Part shown: positions 1-10,979 of the stretch, in pieces
Layout: each line of letters opens with the position of its first letter
Position numbering within the stretch: position 1 is the stretch's first letter
Assembly (NCBI RefSeq): GCF_000165425.1
Contig: NW_001799322.1
Span: forward strand, 411,909 to 475,908
Source of the DNA: Paramecium tetraurelia
Lineage: Eukaryota > Ciliophora > Oligohymenophorea > Peniculida > Parameciidae
DNA: 64,000 nucleotides
Reading direction: 5' to 3'
Program-made: the position numbers and the translations under genes
Notes under the pieces: generated by a model
Told to the model about the DNA's origin: nothing
Databases searched by the model: none
What the model saw: the letters and a program-made list of their open reading frames with translations, nothing else

Positions 1-2
1 TA

Positions 3-418
3 GCATTGCATCCAACTCTCTATGCTAACATGCTAGCTGAAAAAATTAAGAAATTTGATACCAAAGTCTGGTTAATCAACACCGGATGGTCAGGTGGAAA
101 ATATGGAGTAGGATAGAGGATGTCATTGAAATACACAAGAGCTATTATAGACCTTATCCATAGTGGAGAATTGAAGGATGCTGAATATGAAAACTTCCCT
201 ATTTTCAATTTTAAGATACCAAAGGCTGCCAAGAATATTCCATCAGAAATTCTTAACCCAAGAAATACATGGCCGTATCATATTTAATATATATATTTAG
301 AAACCCAGATGAATTTGATAAACAGTTATTAGAATTAGCTTAAAAGTTTTAGACTAATTTCAAAAAGTATGAAGACAAAGCAACATTAGAAATTATTAAT
401 GCAGGTCCAAAACTATGA
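3..418 (+). CDS. Phosphoenolpyruvate carboxykinase (ATP), C-terminal part
   Basis: Partial gene running in from the left edge; the frame is open from base 3 to a TGA at 416-418. One 26-nt GT...AG intron at 275-300 splits the Pro codon of ...NTWPNPDEF. The stretch [12 protein letters not shown], then [17 protein letters not shown] and the ending with NPRNTW, is the typical C-terminal portion of ATP-dependent PEPCK, which converts oxaloacetate plus ATP to PEP in gluconeogenesis. The P-loop and metal-binding residues lie upstream and outside the window. Gln codons here are CAG, TAA and TAG, which fixes the genetic code. Family assignment is strong; which paralogue is unknown. Confidence 0.93.
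275..300 (+). other. 26-nt spliceosomal intron (example of the class)
   Basis: GTATCA...TTTAG, wholly AT-rich. Removing it restores the PEPCK frame through to the TGA. It exemplifies the tiny introns (18-31 nt, GTA...TAG) found in most genes of this window, a hallmark of Paramecium. Introns of other genes are given in their own entries. Confidence 0.9.
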
Positions 419-846
419 TTTATTATTGTATATTGGATTTGTAATTTTCAGCCATAATAATTATTTAATATTTTATCTTTGTATTTGTCTGGACTTGAAA
501 ATGAGAGAATTCTTATAATCTTTTCTTATCAATTCAATAGTATTTAGAGAGATATCAAAGACACTCAATTCCATTATCATAAATTTAAAAATAGTACAAA
601 AAATCAAAATTAACAAATTTATTCTATTTTACTCTCATCAATTATTTTGATCTGTGCAATCTTTATCATATACTTTCTTTAATAGTACTCAAATTATCAC
701 CATAAGTTTAATTAAGTAAACTCAAGAATCACATAAAATAGATTCATAATTATGAAAGAATATTTTTGATACTTTACTTTTATAAAGAAATAATCATCAA
801 AGGAATTGGAAATTATAATAAATAGATAGATGTACATAAATATTTA
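419..846. other. Intergenic, convergent 3' ends
   Basis: Between the stop codons of PEPCK (plus) and the sorting receptor (minus). AT-rich. Plus-strand frames open in the ciliate code exist but show no recognisable domain and no convincing intron pattern; I see no gene. Confidence 0.5.
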
Positions 847-2194
847 TCAATTTTCATAATATTAAATGTATTGATTAAGTGCTTATTCAATTTAACTTTT
901 CATTTGTTTTTTCATTTGATTTTTCAACATTTATCTAAAAATAAAAAACATAAACAATAAAAATATAATTATCATACATACAACCAGGATTATTAACCAT
1001 TTATATGATGTTTCATCATCTATTAATAATTATTAAGAATTGCAAATAGTAATATTAGTTGTATCTTTGAATGAAGAACAAAGTGCATTCTTAATAATCT
1101 CGACATCCATATTTCCTCTAAATATTTTCCCATTTATAGTCAGCCCAGGAAAATATACAATTCCAGATTTCATTTAAAGTATGAACTATCTTTCCAATAA
1201 TTCAATCTGCCCATTCGTTTAAGAGAGACATGTGCTAATATTGGCTTAAATGTCTTCAGAGATATAAAATTCGAAGCAATTTTTATATTGACTAGGTTTA
1301 CTACATTAAGAATTGAAATAATTCTATTTGAATAATAAAATTGTTCATTACCATATATCTCCACCAATATTTATGATTTAATTGCCATAAGCACAGTTAT
1401 CGATACTATTCCATGACAACATCTGCTCCATTACCAAATTCATAATCACTTGAGTCTAATTGACAATACCTACCATTGCTTATACAATCAATTTATTATT
1501 TTGAGTAATTTGATTCTCTGCATTTTGCACATTACAATAAATGGTAGAAAATATCAAAATCAATAAAGTCTTTTAATTCATCATAATATTTCTTAAAGTT
1601 CTTAATTAATTTGAAGGTGTCTCTATTACTAATATCTAATCCAAATAAAACTTTAGGTTTTTAAGATTGAACGATTTAATCAAATTTAATATGCGCATTT
1701 AATGAACCTCCTGGTTGATCTTCTGCTAATTTATCATATAAAATCTTAGCCTCATTATGTCTTATCATAATCACAGGGATGTACACCTAGTACCCATTAC
1801 CATCATCAGCGATGACTAATTCAGATTTATCGTCTGCTTCTTCATCATAAATTATAAGTAATTTTGCCTATAGTTTTTATGCTAGTATTGCTTTTTATGT
1901 GATTGAACAACCTCCAATTCTGCTGATGATCCATTTATCAGGTTTAAAAGAAAAGTAAGGACTATATGAGTTAATGCTCTTCAGATCACAGAATTGTTCA
2001 ACCAAATGATCTGCTTTCTGGAAAGGAGGTTAAAACAATTATCCGTGCAATTTTTATCCATATGGAACAGTTCCAAAATTAGCAACTGAGTATTTAGTAG
2101 TATTTAATAATAAATCTCTATTTCCAAAAGTATAAACTAAGAGGGTGGAATAGGAATATCCAATAAATTATGTAATTATGAATAAAATTATCAT
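847..2194 (-). CDS. Vacuolar-sorting-receptor-like type I membrane protein (PA domain)
   Basis: About 439 aa after removing one 28-nt intron (1324-1351). It starts with a signal peptide (MIILFIITQFIGYSYS), followed by a protease-associated domain (GGCSITQKA..., LIIYDEE, YIPVIMI) and a cysteine-rich region: SNGRYCQLDSSDY, VVMEQYRQLC, YFNSQCSKPSQYKNC and YFPGLTINGKIFRGN. These match in order the luminal part of plant VSR/BP-80 receptors. One transmembrane helix (KWLIILVVCMIIIF...) sits near residues 390-410, with a basic tail of about 30 residues. Plant VSRs are about 620 aa with EGF repeats, which I do not see here, so this is a compact form. In alveolates such receptors would be expected to sort cargo to lysosomes or secretory organelles; that role is inference. 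Confidence 0.87.
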
Positions 2195-2784
2195 TTATAA
2201 TAAAATTTAGATAATTCAAATTTTATTTTATTGTCTTAGAATTATGGTGATTTATCAAAAATGGGAGCTGTTGTTAACCTAATAAGTTTTCAATTCACGA
2301 TGTAGAATAATTACATTAAAATTACATATTTATTAATTATTTTATATTATCTTATTCTACTTATTCTTCCAATTCCTCTTATGAATAATACTTTATATTT
2401 AAATTAATTTTTCATCAAATAAATCCATTTGACTCATCTAATACTTTAGAAGAGATGAAATTAATTATTTTATTGAAACATTGAATATTATTTCTTATAA
2501 GAATTTGGGTACCGTATTTTCATGATCCCCTAAATTTTATGACGTTAGGATGTGGGAAATCTTTCAAAATAATCGGTTCTTTGATCAATTCTTCAGATTG
2601 GTTTATTATTTCTTCTTAATTAACCAGAATGATGAAGGATATAAGGAATTATTTATATTGCAACTAATAGTCTTGTTTGTTAATTTAAGCTTGTTTATAT
2701 AGTTAGAAATGGAGAGTTAACTATGAAAATCAAAGAAATCAAATGAGAAATCAAGAGTATCATACATGAATATTAAATTTAATA
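2195..2784. other. Intergenic, divergent promoters
   Basis: 590 bp between the 5' ends of the sorting receptor (minus) and the kinase (plus), so it should hold both promoters. No convincing gene. A minus-strand stretch near 2523-2552 reads HPNVIKFRGS followed by TGA, which resembles a kinase subdomain but is too short to call. Confidence 0.5.
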
Positions 2785-4237
2785 ATGGGATGTGTGTGTG
2801 AAAAATCGAAACGAGTGCAACCTGAACCTGCATAAATAGAAGTTCATCCCTGTGAAACAGCTCAACCTTAATCTCAAAATGTCAAATAAACCTCTCTCAA
2901 GCAACTAAAAATACCTTAAGTAAGCTAATTTTTAGATGTTTGTAGAAGAAGAAGAAAGTAAGAGAAACTCAGAAACTGGTCAAGAGCACTAATGAAGAGG
3001 TAAATTAATATTAAATGGAAGGGAGTGAAAATGATTAACGATTACATTTTTGATGAATTCCTTGGAGAAGGAGCATTTGGTAAAGTCAAGTTGGCATTCA
3101 AAAGATCAAGTGGACAGAAATATGCTATTAAAATAATGAGGAAGAGTAAACTGAAACGATAGAGAGAGTATATTAAGGATGCAAAGGGAAGTAGGAGTGA
3201 CAATATAATTAGATATGGTGATTAAGGATGCACTCTAAGATGTAAGGAGAGAAATAGCCATCATGAAGAAACTCAGACATAAGAACTTAATTCAGTTGTT
3301 TGAAGTCATTGACAATCCAAACAATGATAAACTATTTATGGGTATTAACTTGTCTCATTATCAGTCTTGGAGTATGCTGAGGGTGGACAAGTGATTGAAT
3401 GGGATGACGATGAATGCAAGTTTTATTTGGTCAATGAGTCAGTTGTACTTGATGAACCATTACTCAATTAGATATTTCGTGATTGTATCAAGGGTCTCAA
3501 TTATTGTAACAGTTCTTCAATTATATTATATAGTGCATAAGAATGGTGTAGTTCATAGGGACTTAAAACCATAGAATGTTCTCTTGACTAATAATAAAAC
3601 TGCTAAAATTGCTGATTTTGGAGTTTCTACTATGGTTGGCAGTAAAAATGATGTATTGGACAATACTCAAGGAACCTACTATTTCATGCCTCCTGAAGCA
3701 TGCGATAAAGATAGAGTGAAAGATGGTTACTCTGGTAAATCAGCTGATATTTGGGCATTGGGAATTACTTTTTTTGCCTTTGCTTATTTAGATGTTCCAT
3801 TTACAGGTTCATCTATTCCTGATATCCTTAATAATATTGCACATAATGAGTATAAACATTAATAATACTATTAGAATTACATTTCCGTAAAGAGCTGATA
3901 TTAGTGATGGCTTAAAAGAATTTCTACAATTCATCTTATAAAAAGACCCTAAGAATAGACCAAAGATACCAGAGATAGCCAAACATCCATGGTTGAATGC
4001 TTAAAATATGAATTTATGGGATGAAATGTACTGATTCTTAAAATAAATAGAAATAAAGAAGAGTAAACAGATATGGAGATCGCGTAAACAGATATAGATA
4101 ATGCTTATTCATTGAGTTCGATAATGATGATAAAAAATTGGGCATTTAAATGGAGAACCACCTCCAATCTAAAAAAGATGTCGAATATCCAATAAACACA
4201 ACCATAACAAATCAATTCAGAATAGATAATTAAATGA
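2785..4237 (+). CDS. CaMKK-like Ser/Thr protein kinase, N-terminally acylated
   Basis: About 427 aa with seven introns: 2920-2945, 3000-3021, 3191-3212, 3342-3364, 3506-3533, 3850-3874 and 4028-4050. The N-terminus MGCVCEKSK fits myristoylation plus palmitoylation, so membrane attachment is likely. Kinase domain: glycine loop GEGAFGKV (78-85), AIK lysine ~100, catalytic HRDLKPQN (Asp ~219), DFG ~237-239. DNTQGTYYFMPPEAC and IEWDDDE resemble the activation segment and P/E-type insert of CaM-kinase kinases/plant GRIK. The seventh intron removes a TGA at 4032; the added tail (TDIDNAYSLSSIMMIKNWAF, then basic residues) looks like the CaMKK autoinhibitory/calmodulin-binding segment. Likely an upstream activator of AMPK/SnRK-type kinases (inference). 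Confidence 0.88.
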
Positions 4238-4267
4238 TAAAAATGAATAATAAATTATTTTACTCAA

Positions 4268-5385
4268 TCAATCAGTTAAAACCATAATATGACTAAAACC
4301 CAAAGCAATATCCTTAATCTTTATATTTTCCAATCCCAATTCTGGAACCAACCTAGTGTATGTTTCATAATATGGGACATCCATGTATCTCAAGTCTTCT
4401 CCCCCCCAAATAATACAGTCTCCTTTACTTGTTAAAACCGCAGATCTATCAAATTTAGCATATATCTTAACGATCTTCTCATCTGCATCAAGTGGTAAAT
4501 TGATTTCAGTTTAGCCACTAAATTCAAAATCAAATTTAGACTTCACTCCCATCTAATTGTGCAATAGACAACCAAAAAATATTAATCTATTATTGCTAGT
4601 TAATACTAGATTGTGAGCTTATCCTGAAACTATCTATTAAATTGATTCATCAGGTTGTAAATCCAGAAACACTTCTGTAGGTTCTTTTATTCTATCCATT
4701 TCATTATTCATTCCACATTATCCATACATATTTTATCCACAAGCATAAATTCTATTATCAGAAACCTACAAAAGAGTGTGATGAGCACCAGAACTAATCC
4801 TCTAGATCTTTTGATTCCCAATATCCATCAATTATCTATGCTATGTAAATTCAACTAAGAACAACTATTAACTTTTAATCAATACCATAAATCTATTCTT
4901 AGTCGTTCCTTCTTGTTTCAGTAAATTAATAATGATTTTTTTTGCCAGATCCATACACAACTCCTCCTTCAGTCAATAACAAACTGTGTTAATAACCACA
5001 TGCTACTTAAATCACCTTATCTTTAGTTGGCAATTACAATTATTTAAACTAAAATTAATACTTTAATTCACCATTCCCTAACTAGCCTTTGTAATTTTCT
5101 CCCATCCCATAACAAACTCCATCATTCATCTGTATTATAATAAAACTGCCTCCAACTGCAAATGATTTGATTGGAGCATCAATAATAGGTTTGTTTAATA
5201 GAACTGGTTGAACAATGCCACCTCTCATCGATAACATAGTACCAAGAGGAGAATATTTCTAATGTTGACTCTTATTATAATACTTGCCATAATTAGCATA
5301 GAGTGGGATTTCTCTTATAAAATGAGAGTGTTCTATTTTCAGTCATTGTGTCTAATTGCCAACCCCAAATGTAATAATTGTCCAT
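4268..5385 (-). CDS. RCC1-repeat beta-propeller protein
   Basis: About 353 aa with two introns, 5259-5283 (25 nt) and 4855-4885 (31 nt). It carries several RCC1 repeats with the alternating signature: IWGW near the start, CYGMGENYKGQLGNG, VACGYQHSLLLTEGGVVYGS, ISSGAHHTLLQ, IYACGQNMYGQCG, CIIWGGEDL, ALGFSHIMVLT at the end. RCC1 proteins act as Ran GEFs or as scaffolds and ubiquitin/chromatin adaptors; with about 5-7 blades and no other domain the exact role cannot be assigned. An apparent frame break at a run of eight A is fully explained by the 31-nt intron. Its 3' end faces the kinase 3' end at 30 bp. Confidence 0.86.
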
Positions 5386-5547
5386 CTTACAATAATGCAA
5401 ATGATTATGTCATGTTGGCTTCCAGTTATTTAACTCCCACATTTTACAAATCAGGAACAAGTGCAAACTGTTCTAGACTTTTGAAATTGCCTTATCCCAA
5501 TTAGCCCATAAAATTCAAGCCTTTTGCAAATACTTTCATTAATTAAA

Positions 5548-6439
5548 ATGTAAGATAAATAAAAACCAAAATTATTCCTCGAAAAATTATTCGATTTATT
5601 AGAGGTATATTCAATTGTAAATAGTCTGGTGAAGCATATAACATTATTCAATGGACTGTCGATAAAGATGCTATCAAAATTATTAATCGATCATAATTGA
5701 TTCGAGATATCCTACCCAACATTTTCAAATAGACATCTTATAAGAGCTTCACCAAACAGATGAATCTTTACAATTTTAAGAGTACAAAAGATGAAAATGG
5801 CTTTACTGTCTTTATTAATCCACATTTTACTCAGAGTTCGCTGAATCTTACATTAATCATGGCAGAGAAACGAACCATTAAAAAGTCTAAAAAGGAAGAC
5901 ACTAAGAAGAGAAGTGAACTGCAATAAGAACACGAATAACTCAAATAAAAATTGATGGCATTATTCAAATATTAAGTCACTCTTTAAAATGAAATTAAAA
6001 CATAATTAGAAATCCACAAACATCTTCAAATGAGAGTGGCCATTATTAAAAAATCTATTTATAGTCGTAAGGAGAATGGGTTAAAGAGGAGAAGGAAAGT
6101 TTACAACTTTTTGAATTCTTTTTTTACAAATCTCAAATCCTCAGTTATATGTATACATTTTACATTTACAGAAAATTAGGTCAAAAATTTCTCATTTTGA
6201 ATCATGATCTAATATGTTAATGTGATGACAATGATGAAGAGTAATGTCGAGACTTTTAGACTTCTAGATCATTATATCAAACACCTTACTTGACACCTCG
6301 AAATCTTACAATTTTCTAATAAAATTCTATAAGATAATTATAAGATTTATTCTACGATGAAGATAATAAGCCAAAATCTTTTTTATAACTAACACCTGAA
6401 TAATAAAAATAATTTATAGAAACTATTTGGGATGATTGA
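5548..6439 (+). CDS. Heat-shock-factor-type (HSF) transcription factor
   Basis: About 280 aa, introns 5605-5624 (20 nt) and 6036-6064 (29 nt). Residues ~8-100 form an HSF winged-helix DNA-binding domain: FLEKLFDLLE, then IIQWTVDKDAIKIINRSQ, ILPNIFKQTSYKSFTKQMN, LYNFKS, and NPHF at the wing end. The consensus Arg of SFVRQLN is Lys here (SFTKQMN). A Gln/Glu/Lys-rich stretch (SELQQEHEQLKQ) follows and resembles the HR-A trimerisation coiled coil. The short acidic C-terminus (DDNDEEQ, YDEDN) may be an activation region. It is divergent from the RCC1 gene with a roughly 160-bp spacer. Binding to heat-shock elements is inference. Confidence 0.86.
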
Positions 6440-6487
6440 TTAATATATATTATTAATATTATTTTGTAATGACAATTGAAATAGAAA

Positions 6488-7077
6488 ATGGAGTATTAAT
6501 ATCAGTATGTTAATAAAATCTATACCATTTATTATGATTACAACTTGTTCCTAAAATTTTTGTTTAAATTATATTTGGTTATTATAATTGATATATTTTT
6601 AGCACTTCAATTTATAAGGCATAATCTAATTAAAACTTGATCTTAATGAAAAAATCTATAAACTATTCAACTCCTAAGTGACTCAATAGGAAATTGTCGA
6701 AATTTTTGAAGTCAAAATGGTCTAATAATATACATTCAAACTTAGAAAAGAAATATCGAACTAAAAAATTGAATAGGTTTTAGAACTCAAACAGTTAGAT
6801 TTGATATAAATAATAGAAAAGGAAACTGGAAGTGAGTATTGTACTTCAAGATTTTATTAAAATGAAAAAGATTAATTAAGAGAATGTCTATTCAAATTTG
6901 AAAGTATAATATTCATATTCATATAAGTGATTGTAGTAAATTCTCGGGTAATTTATTAACTAAGTGTTTTTGTTTTAGAATAATAATCCTATGGTGAATG
7001 AATATAATGTATTTAAATGTTTAAAATAAAAAATTAAAACAAGTTCGAATTAGATTGATAAATAAAAAATAAAATGA
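6488..7077 (+). CDS. Hypothetical small protein, gene model uncertain
   Basis: Starts MEYQYQYVNKIY and contains a 25-nt intron near 6577-6601. The middle part is Gln/Leu/Ile-rich and probably helical (EIVEIFEVKMVQQYTFKLRK, KIEQVLELKQLDLIQII). Removing a 31-nt intron (GTAATT...TTTTAG, about 6948-6978) gives an end at 7077, which would overlap the next start by four bases; leaving it in stops at 7001. Both are possible; non-overlapping genes are the rule in Paramecium, so 7001, or a later start for the next gene, may be right. No family recognised. Confidence 0.4.
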
Positions 7078-9360
7078 AAAAGCAAGCTAAATCAAGGAGT
7101 CCTGATTAATATATTGAATAATTTATAAAGAATAATCAATAAAAAGTAGACGAAGATGAATTTTAAACATTAGATTTAACAAGAATGACCTCGCTCAATA
7201 AAATAAATACTGATGGCTAAAACTTTTACATAAATATATTGCATGGCAATTAAGAAATGACAATAAATCTTTCTTAATATTTACATGAATAAGTAAGCTT
7301 ATAAATATAATTTAGTATGGATTGATTCATTCCTTCAAAAATTATCCTCCAGAATAATATTACGGTAATTGTGAATACAAATTAAAAATTATAAAGGTTG
7401 ATTAGTGTAAAATGGAACACAGAACCACTTAAATGCAATTTAGGTATATTGATTATTAAATTTAATAAATAGATTAGATGAAGGAAAAGGTATTGCATAA
7501 TATAGAGTTGGTGTAGAAGATGATGGAACTCCAACTGGTATAAATTTCGAGGAAATGTTGGTATCAATATAATGGTTAATTAAATTTGCAAACAATAACA
7601 AAGCTGAAATCATATTATAGAAGATGCATTAAGGAAGAACCAACACATAAAAGATAGCAGAATTCATGGTGAGAAGAAGGCTACAAGACTCAATTAAGAC
7701 TGACATTAGAATAGTGATGTTGGGATAGGTGAACTCTGGAAAGTCCTCCTTGATTGGAATGATCACTACAGGCAAATCAAATATTGGAAGACAATAATTT
7801 GGTAAATTATTCAGATAAGTTGTCGGATTTGATAGCAAAGGCAAAGTAGTGAATAAACTCAATCTGTTAGGATAAGAAAAAGAAGATGAATATGTTTTTG
7901 AAAATGCTACTAAAATCATAACTTTTATTGATCTAAAGGAAAGTCATCATTATAATAATAATGAGGCAATGTAAAACATTTAATCTCAATTTCCTAATTA
8001 CTTTATGTTGGTTATAAATGCTATTTAGTAATTAGGAGCAGAATTTATTTAATAATTAAAATTAACATTATCTTAATAAATTCCAATTTTCATAGTAGTT
8101 ACGCATGCTGATAAGTTGAAAGATGATTATGAATTAGAGATATTATTGTTCAATATTAGATAAAAGGTGAAATAGCATATCATAAAAACAATTCCTATTA
8201 TTTTAGTCAGATCTACTGAAGATATTATGTTATTTAGTAAATAAATAATAGATTAGTATGAAAAGGAAACAGTCATTCCAGTTTTTATTCTATCCAATTT
8301 AGAATATAAAACCCATAACTTATTTCTATAATTTTTAAATCAATTACCATTAAGAAATGAATTTACTAATAATAATACTCAACCTGTGGAATTCGGTATT
8401 CATTAAACCTTTGAAATTGCTCTAACTAAATAAATCAATGATGAATAACCTACAATAGAATCTGAGAGCTTCACTGTTGAAGATGTAAATATTCTTAATT
8501 AAATTTAGTTAACTTTAAGATCCAACAAAGGATTAATTCAAGTTCAAGATAGGAAATTATTAATCTTAGGAGGAACTGTAACAAAAGGCATCATAAAGAA
8601 AGGGTAATCTTTATTGATGGGCCCAGATAAAATGGGAAACTTTTATCCTGTTTAAGTCTAAAATCTGTAATCTAATAGAGTTAAAGTGAAGTCAGCCTTA
8701 AGTGGTCAACTGTGTACAGTCTAATTTTCACTTGTCAATTCTTATGTAAAAAACATTGGAACTGTTGAAAATCCAATCCGAAGAGGAATGGTTTTGGTTG
8801 ATTCTAAACTAAAACCTAATAGCTATACGATTTTTATTGTTAATTTATAATTTTTTTCAGCAGGCTGGAAACAATTCCAATAATAATAATAATAATAAGA
8901 GTTGATATCTTTAAATCAAACTTAATACTTAAATGCTTCTAATGAAAAGATAAGTTTATCATAATCTCATGAATTATTAGTTCATACACCATATTCCAAG
9001 TAAGTAGATATTAAATTAGATAAATTTGCTTAATTTTGGAAAATCTACATGAAAATCCATTTATTTTGGTTAAATAACCAAATATATCAAGATAACCTTC
9101 AAGATCAGTTGAGGGTAAACTTGCTTCGTCATCCTCAAAGTATCTTTAAAAAAGCAAATCAAAAAGGGAGAAAATTTAATAAAGTATTGTCATTTATATA
9201 ATTTATAGAAACAAATATATTTGAAATTAAATCTGGTGAAACATTATCCTTAAAATTGAGATTTAAATATCAAAGTGAATATTTGACATAAGGCATGAAA
9301 ATAGTTATTATGGAATAAAAGTTTTCTGCTTTTGGACATGTTGTTTCTATGGAGATATGA
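7074..9360 (+). CDS. GTPBP1/GTPBP2-family translational GTPase
   Basis: About 744 aa, introns 7293-7315 (23 nt) and 7444-7472 (29 nt). After the Asn/Gln-rich N-terminus the family's leader is clear (GNCEYKLKII, TQMQFR, GKGIAQYRVGVEDDGTPTG), then the P-loop GQVNSGKSSLIGMITTG near residue 201, VVGFDSKGKVVNKLN, the G3 region ITFIDLKESHHYN, THADK for G4, and beta-barrel segments KGQSLLMGPDKMGNF and GMKIVIMEQK. GTPBP1/2 are eEF1A-like GTPases linked to delivery of aminoacyl-tRNA, relief of stalled ribosomes and mRNA decay. G3 DxxGH is replaced by DLKES, unusual for an active GTPase. Confidence 0.9.
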
Positions 9361-9492
9361 GATTTATTATTTAAGCAATTCTTATTAATGGTTGAATAAG
9401 TCTATATAATTTAGTAAGTCACTGTAGTTTTGTAATTGTTTAATTTGAAATAAGTCTTTTGGATATTAATTAAATATATATATATTAATAAA

Positions 9493-9923
9493 ATGTCCAA
9501 TAATACTGTGTTGTAAAAGTTTTTATAGAACAATCCATTCATAGAAGGAATTGTATTAATGGATAAAGAAGGAATAGAGTAAGAAATTTAGAGAAACTTA
9601 GAATTATAGGAGCATTCTAAAATGAAAATAACAAGTTGAGAACAGGAGCATAATCATTGATGTATGTGGTGGCTATTCAATAATGCAATGAAAATTTAAG
9701 AAAACTTTCTGATTCTGAAACAAAACAAATTACATTAGTTTATGAGTATTGAATGGTTTGTAAACTTAGTGAATGGATTCTATATTTCGAAATTTGGAGC
9801 CATTCAATTTTGATATTTTATTGCAATGTCAAAGCAAATATTGTGTCATTAAAATAACTTGGACAGGAATTAAAGCGCATACTTTCGCCTTATAATGATT
9901 TATTAGAAAAATAGTAAAAATGA
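9493..9923 (+). CDS. Roadblock/LC7-like small protein
   Basis: About 127 aa, introns 9579-9601 (23 nt) and 9746-9769 (24 nt). The pattern FIEGIVLMDKEGIEIIGAF near the N-terminus, a helix, a beta-rich middle (LVYDEWILYFEIWSHSILIFYC) and a final helix with LGQELKRILSPYNDLL has the length and order of a roadblock/LC7 fold, as in dynein light chains and Ragulator subunits such as LAMTOR3. Sequence identity to any one subgroup is low by eye, so the subgroup is open. It lies 24 bp upstream of the next gene on the same strand. Confidence 0.55.
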
Positions 9924-9947
9924 ATTAAATATATTAAATCATATATA

Positions 9948-10769
9948 ATGTCATTGTCATTAAGAACATTTATTTTGATATGTTTGATATTTGTAGGATA
10001 TTGCAAAGAGTCAGGTGAAAAGCATCTTACAATTCTAACCCAGTCAATCGGATCTATGTTGGTGTCGGAAATTGGAGACAAAGTATATCAATATTTTGAG
10101 TTCAAAATAGACATTCTTCTTGGCAGCAATTTTGTCAATGAAGTTCAATAGAGTGGCAGTATTCGCTGGGGCTGGAGGAGCTTTGGTATTGATGACAGCA
10201 ATAAGTTGCGCTTTCGGTATTATAGTTCCAAGTCTTCTCCCTCGATTTTATACAGCAATTGTGGTGACAATTATATTTTACTTCTTTGGAGCGAAATTAC
10301 TTTATGAATGGTATCATATGGAGAACGAAGGGGATAAGGAAGAATTGAAATAAGTAGAAATGGAGCTCGAAGAATTAGACAAGAAACTGCTGAGCAGTCA
10401 CAAAATTATAGATCCTGAAAATCCATCAGAAGCACAAAAAACAAGTAATTATTAGAATTTAATTCAGATTTGGCTGCTGTTGTGCCATTATAATAAATAG
10501 TATGGTAAGCATTTATCATGACATTTTTGGGAGAATGGGGTGATAGAAGTTAGATAACTACCATCAGTTTGGCAGCTGTTTAGGATGCAGATATTGTTTT
10601 TCTAGGTTGCAGTTTAGGCCATCTAATTTGTACTACTATTGCTGTAATTGGAGGAAAACTATTAGCACATTCAATCTCCGAGAAGACTGTTAATTTGGCT
10701 GGAGGAATAGTTTTTATCGTATTTGGTTTGATGCATACTTACGCTTTAATTACGGGCGATTTAGATTGA
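9948..10769 (+). CDS. GDT1/TMEM165 (UPF0016) Ca2+/Mn2+ transporter
   Basis: About 256 aa, introns 10083-10110 (28 nt) and 10445-10467 (23 nt). An N-terminal hydrophobic signal (MSLSLRTFILICLIFVGYC) precedes two copies of the family motif E-x-G-D-(K/R)-(T/S): SEIGDKTFFLAAILSMK near residue 42 and GEWGDRSQITTISLAA in the second half. The order of about six to seven membrane helices with an acidic/basic cytosolic loop between the halves (EMELEELDKK) is standard for the family. These proteins exchange Ca2+/Mn2+ for H+ in the Golgi and support glycosylation. Confidence 0.93.
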
Positions 10770-10979
10770 TAAATATACAATATATAGATAACAATTTAAA
10801 TGATTCTTCTTCTTTCTAAAATTTTATTTATAATCCAAAGCAAAAGATATTATTCTCAAATAATAGGTGCAAATAGCTTAATTTAATTGTGGCTCTATGG
10901 GAACAGAGTGACAATTATAATAGTTTATAAAACTTGAATTGTTTATAAAAAAAAAAGAAATCTTATTTTTAAATAAATA
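10770..10979. other. Intergenic spacer before ribosomal P0
   Basis: About 210 bp between same-strand genes, AT-rich; presumably the P0 promoter. No element recognised. Confidence 0.5.

Noticed and set aside
4032-4034. TGA as the end of the CaMKK-like kinase
   Set aside because: A 23-nt intron removes it and adds a tail that resembles the family's regulatory segment.
4855-4960. Apparent frameshift at an eight-A run in the RCC1 gene
   Set aside because: A 31-nt GT...AG intron (4855-4885) restores the frame exactly, so no lesion is needed.
5262-5504. 80-residue plus-strand ORF
   Set aside because: It is antisense to the first exon and intron of the RCC1 gene, whose repeats and introns are clear.
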